Shown here: positions 60,766 through 64,000 of the stretch, piece by piece
Position numbering within the stretch: position 1 is the first letter of the stretch
Layout of the letters: every line of letters begins with the position of its first letter
NCBI RefSeq assembly: GCF_003967535.1
Contig: NZ_BIFR01000002.1
Location: 682,001-746,000, forward strand
Direction of reading: 5' to 3'
Length of the DNA: 64,000 bases
From: Tengunoibacter tsumagoiensis
GTDB lineage: Bacteria > Chloroflexota > Ktedonobacteria > Ktedonobacterales > Ktedonobacteraceae
Program-made: the position numbers and the translations under genes
Notes under the pieces: generated by a model
The model's database searches: none
What the model was told of the DNA's origin: nothing
The model's input: the letters and a program-made list of their open reading frames with translations, nothing else

Positions 60766-61812
60766 CTATCGTTCCAGTGACATGCCGAGTCCCTGTTCGA
60801 GAGCCAGTTGATAGACATGCCCGGCCAGGGCAATGTCTTCAATAGCCAGGCCAAAGGGATTGACCAGGATAATATCCTCTGCTGTTTTTCTACCCTGTTT
60901 TGTGCCAACGACGATATCACCGATCTCGGCATCAACTTTGCGTGCCCGGCGAGCTGGCACAGTGCCGGCCTCATCTGGTCCAAGAGCCAGCCCCTCACGA
61001 TAGAGCCTTCCGATCATGCGATGCGAATCATTTTTCACCAGCTTCCAATCATCTACAACCACCAGGTTGGCTTGAAAGAAGACTTCCGGCAATGCGTCGT
61101 CAAGCGAGATATTGACGAGAATGGCTCCGGGCTGTAGCCAGGAAAACTGAATATAGCCAGTTGTGGTGGTGGTGGTAGGAATAATCAATTGAGCAGAACG
61201 GATGGCATCTTCAGCAGATGCAACTGCTTGAAGAGAGACGTTTGATCGTTGCAGTGCTGGTTCGAGCGTTTGCTGGAGAGCTGTAATCCGTGTCGGATCA
61301 GTATCAAAAATAGTAATGGTCTGTAACGTTGAAAGTCGTTGTAACAGCAATTCAATGTGGGCCTGGGCCAGCACGCCCGCACCGATGATCGCCAGACAGG
61401 TGATAGGGCGACCATAAAATAGATCGACCGCTAAGGCACTGACACTCGCTGTTCGTAGGCTTGAGAGATAAGCTCCTTCCATAATACAGAGAGGGCGAAC
61501 TGAGAGTGGATCATACAGAATCGTCAGACCATTCGCACGAGGTAAGCCACGTTTCGGGTTAGCAATATTGCCATTAATAATTTTTGTGCCTGCAAAGTTC
61601 CATGGGCCTCCAAGATACCCTGGCATATTCAGGCTTCTCACTGGCTCATTCTGGATATTTCTCCAGCCGAGATAGGCCTCATCGGGAAGATTACTCTCTC
61701 CATTGCCATGGAGCCGGAACATTTCGCGGATAATGGCCACACTATCGATTTTTTGACAGAGCGCTTCTACTTCACGACGACAAAGATAAAGAATACCTTC
61801 TGCTTCGTGCAT
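60766..61812 (-). CDS. Ornithine cyclodeaminase/mu-crystallin family dehydrogenase, SbnB-like
   Basis: A 348-residue NAD(P)-dependent enzyme. The dinucleotide-binding loop is GAGVLAQA (144-151). The substrate-site region has AGTKIINGN (Lys77) and SSLRTASVSA (Arg120), and the C-terminal end reads NPFGLAIEDIA. Several stretches, notably the SWLQPGA, VNISLDD and VVVDDWK segments, resemble what I recall of SbnB, which makes the diaminopropionate precursor N-(1-amino-1-carboxy-2-ethyl)-glutamate, more than typical ornithine cyclodeaminases. No SbnA partner is in the window. I place the start at ATG 61812, with AAGGA about eight bases upstream; a longer frame from 61869 adds 19 residues without family similarity. 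The gene stands alone on the minus strand. Confidence 0.8.
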   Translation of the reverse strand: MHEAEGILYLCRREVEALCQKIDSVAIIREMFRLHGNGESNLPDEAYLGWRNIQNEPVRSLNMPGYLGGPWNFAGTKIINGNIANPKRGLPRANGLTILYDPLSVRPLCIMEGAYLSSLRTASVSALAVDLFYGRPITCLAIIGAGVLAQAHIELLLQRLSTLQTITIFDTDPTRITALQQTLEPALQRSNVSLQAVASAEDAIRSAQLIIPTTTTTTGYIQFSWLQPGAILVNISLDDALPEVFFQANLVVVDDWKLVKNDSHRMIGRLYREGLALGPDEAGTVPARRARKVDAEIGDIVVGTKQGRKTAEDIILVNPFGLAIEDIALAGHVYQLALEQGLGMSLER

Positions 61813-62030
61813 ACATATCGTCCTTATTTCCAACAATAGTGTTCTACGATATTTTAAAAAGGATTCCATAACGGGTGTTCAATTTTTTGAGCTCTTCACC
61901 ACTTCAGATGGCTCTACCTCTTTTTGCGTCCCTCTGAAAAATACCATTTTGGATCTTAAAAAACAAGGTGAAGAGATAAAAAAGGCTTTATCTATGAAAG
62001 ATCATTTTATTTGAGGGAAGACGAAAGAAA

Positions 62031-62067
62031 GCCAGGAACCCTCAGTGTGATCTGAGAGGTTCCTGGC
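62031..62067 (-). terminator. Terminator of the lytic transglycosylase gene
   Basis: GCCAGGAACC (62031-62040) pairs perfectly with GGTTCCTGGC (62058-62067), and an inner CTCAG/CTGAG stem extends it past a one-base bulge. On the minus strand a TTTCTTTCGTCTT run follows. The rest of the gap 61813-62100 shows nothing else I can name. Confidence 0.85.
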
Positions 62068-62100
62068 CAGAGGTTGTCTGTTTGCAGCTCTGTGGGCGAA

Positions 62101-62691
62101 TTAGCCCATAATCGTGTGGACGTAGTGCTGGGTCTCACCGGGTGTATAGGCGAGCCAGTTGGCACCACCGGCTCGTACGGCAGCATTCACATTGCCAGGG
62201 CCAGCATTATACGCGGCCAGCGCCTTGGCATAATCACCACCATACATGCGACTGAGATCAGCCATATGGCGAGCGGCACCATCCAGGGCCGAATTGGGAT
62301 CGTAAGGATTGACGCCCAGGGCCGCAGCCGTTCCGGGCATAAACTGTGCAATCCCGATTGCACCAACGGAGGAGCGGGCATTGGGATTAAAGCCACTCTC
62401 TTGCTGAATCTGACGGACAAAGAGATCCGGGCTAATGCCATGGCGAACAGCGGCGGCGCGAGCCACGCTCTCATACGAACTGTTAGCAGCCACTGATGCA
62501 GTCTGTACCTGGATAGTCTGAGACGCGGTTGCGGGGGCAGACGGAGTCGATGGGGTTGCGAAGAAGGTCTGGAATCCCATGAAACCGGTCAGAGCAAGAC
62601 CGGCAACGGAACCAGCCAGCACAGCACTCCAGCCAGCGGCTTTCTTCTGGGTCGCAGGACGGTGGTTGTGCAGGGTGGTTGGAGTTATCAT
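62101..62691 (-). CDS. Lytic transglycosylase (SLT domain), membrane-anchored or secreted
   Basis: A 196-residue peptidoglycan-cleaving protein. A basic N-terminus is followed by a hydrophobic segment (about 21-45), acting as anchor or signal, and a Ser/Thr/Pro/Ala-rich linker. The goose-lysozyme-like SLT domain (about 72-196) has the catalytic Glu98 in QQESGFNPNARS, then GAIGIAQFMPGTA and ALAAYNAGPGNVN, the standard motifs. It cleaves the MurNAc-GlcNAc bond to give anhydro ends. I prefer the ATG at 62691, with AAAGG about twelve bases upstream, to the ATG at 62754, which lacks a binding site and would place a hairpin inside the coding region. It is transcribed alone, with its own terminator. 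Confidence 0.92.
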   Translation of the reverse strand: MITPTTLHNHRPATQKKAAGWSAVLAGSVAGLALTGFMGFQTFFATPSTPSAPATASQTIQVQTASVAANSSYESVARAAAVRHGISPDLFVRQIQQESGFNPNARSSVGAIGIAQFMPGTAAALGVNPYDPNSALDGAARHMADLSRMYGGDYAKALAAYNAGPGNVNAAVRAGGANWLAYTPGETQHYVHTIMG

Positions 62692-62728
62692 GTTCAGCAA
62701 ATTACCTTTCGTATCGGCTATCGCGGAA

Positions 62729-62747
62729 AGAACACACTGTGTGTTCT
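62729..62747. promoter_or_regulatory. Perfect 19-base palindrome upstream of the lytic transglycosylase gene
   Basis: AGAACACAC-T-GTGTGTTCT ends 37 bases upstream of the chosen start. It could be an operator or an RNA hairpin in the leader. A smaller hairpin, GGTGT-CGCA-ACACC (62761-62774), is next to it. The 290-base gap 62692-62981 also contains the MerR promoter described below and no gene. Confidence 0.55.
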
Positions 62748-62911
62748 CGTCCATATATCAGGTGTCGCAACACCGTGTTTTCAACAAGTTGTTTTCTTCA
62801 ACACCCACAGTATAGAAGCCCAGCCTCACGATGGCCTAACATTCTCAGCCAGATTTCTTGCAGAGACCTCACGAAGCTCATTGCCGGGCTTATAATGGAT
62901 GTCTTCATCGC

Positions 62912-62943
62912 TTGACCTTCCCCCTGCTGGAAGGTTTTATACT
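62912..62943 (+). promoter_or_regulatory. MerR-type promoter with operator dyad
   Basis: TTGACC (62912-62917) and TATACT (62938-62943) are 20 bases apart, too far for normal sigma-70 use but typical of promoters activated by MerR-family untwisting. The spacer contains a perfect dyad, ACCTTCC-CCCTGCT-GGAAGGT (62915-62935), a classic MerR operator form. The first downstream gene encodes a MerR protein, so autoregulation is likely. Confidence 0.8.
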
Positions 62944-62981
62944 CTGTAGCAACGAGTAGCAATGAAAGGAATAAGCGTATA

Positions 62982-63830
62982 ATGAGAGAACTCCTCCAGA
63001 TTGGCGAAGTTGCGCGGCTGATCGGAGCCTCGACGAAAACCATCCGTTATTATCATGAAATCGGTCTGCTCCCCGAACCAGAGCGCACAGAGAGCGGGTA
63101 TCGCCTCTATACCGCTCAGCATCTCCTGCGTTTACAGCGCATTCGTCGCCTGCGTGCCCTGGGACTTTCACTCGAACGTATCCGCGCGATTCTCGATGAA
63201 GCTCCGGAGAACAATGAGAGTACGTTGCGCGCTGCCCTGCATGCCCTGGTGGAGGAAACTTCGGCGCAAATATTGGAGCTAGAAGAGCGCCGTAGCTTCC
63301 TGCAACAGCTTCTGGCTCGCGACGAACTTGAACCTGCGGATAAGGACGCGTATCTGCTTCTCTCACCGGAACTCAAAGCACAACTTGCTCCCCAGTTTGA
63401 AAGTATGAGTACCGAGTATCTGGCATGGGGACAGAGAATGGATGCTATGCTTGGAGCATTCCATTGGCCTGATACGACCAGAACATATCTTCAGGCGCAG
63501 ATGCAATATGTAGCTGATCACGCGGAAGAGTATCGCACCCTGTTTGCGCTGGAAGAGCGTTTCGCCGCGCTGGCCAGTCTGGCGGAAGATGATCCAGACG
63601 TTGAACGTCTGGCAGATGAGTATGTCCAGAGCCAGGAGATGGCGTTGCTCTATCAACAATTGGCAAACTTCGACATGGGCGAGGAGAAGCCATTCTCCAG
63701 CGCACTTGGTGGCTTGATGTCCAGTATAGCTTCGCCCGCGCAACAGCGCTTCTTTGCATTGCTCAGCCAGAAAATCTCTTCCCGGCGTGCGGATACCTTG
63801 TCCACTTCAACAATTGAACAGGAGCAGTAG
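62982..63830 (+). CDS. MerR-family transcriptional regulator, TipA-like
   Basis: A 282-residue regulator. The winged helix-turn-helix starts at residue 5 (LQIGEVARLIGASTKTIRYYHEIGLLPEP) with the characteristic RYY and SGYRLY motifs, then a long dimerisation helix (about 75-110). The C-terminal 160 residues are helical, as in TipA/MerR proteins that sense hydrophobic or drug-like ligands; no cysteine metal site is seen. AAAGGA lies about eleven bases before the ATG. It is followed after two bases by a membrane protein gene that it probably controls, possibly a drug or peptide exporter. Confidence 0.92.
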   Translation: MRELLQIGEVARLIGASTKTIRYYHEIGLLPEPERTESGYRLYTAQHLLRLQRIRRLRALGLSLERIRAILDEAPENNESTLRAALHALVEETSAQILELEERRSFLQQLLARDELEPADKDAYLLLSPELKAQLAPQFESMSTEYLAWGQRMDAMLGAFHWPDTTRTYLQAQMQYVADHAEEYRTLFALEERFAALASLAEDDPDVERLADEYVQSQEMALLYQQLANFDMGEEKPFSSALGGLMSSIASPAQQRFFALLSQKISSRRADTLSTSTIEQEQ

Positions 63831-63832
63831 CT

Positions 63833-64000
63833 ATGTCACGCCTTACGTCTACCAGCGCCTTTTCCTATGCCGCGCAGAAAGGTCCGTATCTCAGTATCTG
63901 GGGCGCATTCTTTTTCGTTTCCTTAAGCGAAGGGATGCTGGTCGTCTTGCTTATTTTGCGCTTTGTCCCCACAACTCTTCTGCAAACGCTGACCCTGCTG
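63833..64000 (+). CDS. Membrane protein, N-terminal fragment (cut by window edge)
   Basis: The first 56 codons of a gene that starts two bases after the MerR stop, with AGGAG upstream overlapping the end of that gene. A hydrophobic segment (about residues 20-45, LSIWGAFFFVSLSEGMLVVL) suggests an integral membrane protein. Too little is visible to name a family. The tight coupling suggests co-regulation by the MerR protein. Confidence 0.75.
   Translation, partial: MSRLTSTSAFSYAAQKGPYLSIWGAFFFVSLSEGMLVVLLILRFVPTTLLQTLTLL

Noticed and set aside
62692..62981. A cyclic-di-AMP or cyclic-di-GMP riboswitch upstream of the lytic transglycosylase gene
   Set aside because: Cell-wall hydrolase genes often carry one, and an AAGCCCGGC/GCTGGGCTT long-range pairing is visible, but I do not see the conserved core strings of either class. 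An Infernal search would decide.
1..64000. CRISPR arrays, tRNA or rRNA genes, insertion sequences
   Set aside because: No regularly spaced short repeats, no cloverleaf-like or rRNA stretches and no transposase frames were seen; repeats present are NRPS module copies or short tandem duplications.

Overview
The window (64 kb, G+C in the mid-50s by eye) holds a complete-looking nonribosomal peptide (NRPS) locus on the left (about 2.4-43.8 kb) and a carbohydrate-degradation locus on the right (about 43.9-60.7 kb), with a few unrelated genes at each edge. AAAGGAG-type ribosome binding sites, TTGACA/TATAAT-like promoters, a lipobox sugar-binding protein, GTG starts, a giant NRPS and several GH38-fold glycosidases suggest a soil bacterium of the Ktedonobacteria type (Chloroflexota). 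Paenibacillus-like Firmicutes are the main alternative. This is an inference; no rRNA or other marker gene is present.

Layout. 1-1983 (minus): a NatAB-like ABC transporter, with its permease cut by the window edge. 2368-16233 and 16237-41844 (plus): two NRPS genes, 4621 and 8535 residues, three bases apart, encoding nine modules and a C-terminal thioesterase. 42087-43795: a stand-alone alpha/beta hydrolase and a type II (editing) thioesterase. 43907-47065: a GH38 alpha-mannosidase. 47160-50753 (minus): a second GH38-like enzyme and a LacI-family regulator. 51185-60697 (plus): a sugar ABC transporter without its ATPase, a secreted GH5-type glycosidase, a DUF5054 (GH38-fold) enzyme and an ADP-ribosylglycohydrolase-family protein. 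60766-61812 (minus): an ornithine cyclodeaminase/SbnB-family dehydrogenase. 62101-62691 (minus): a small lytic transglycosylase. 62982-64000 (plus): a MerR/TipA-like regulator and the start of a membrane protein.

The assembly line reads C-A-T-E (Val), C-A-T-E (Val), C-A-T-E (Thr), C-A-T-E (Tyr), C-A-T-E (unassigned), C-A-T-E (Thr), C-A-T-E (Val), C-A-T (Gly), C-A-T-TE (Ala). Specificities were read from the ten pocket residues aligned by hand to GrsA. All seven E domains keep their HHxxxD and EGHGRE motifs. The C-domain subtypes agree with this: C2-C8 look like D-accepting domains, and only C1 and C9 look like the L-accepting/starter type. The predicted product is a nonapeptide whose first seven residues are all D, followed by Gly and L-Ala, probably N-acylated at the start because the line opens with a C domain. 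This is the most interesting object in the window.

The right-hand locus looks like a mannoside or glycan utilisation system: a secreted endo-acting enzyme, uptake of oligosaccharides, and intracellular GH38-type enzymes. Three AACGTT-centred palindromes in front of the transporter operon are likely operators for the LacI-family protein encoded divergently.
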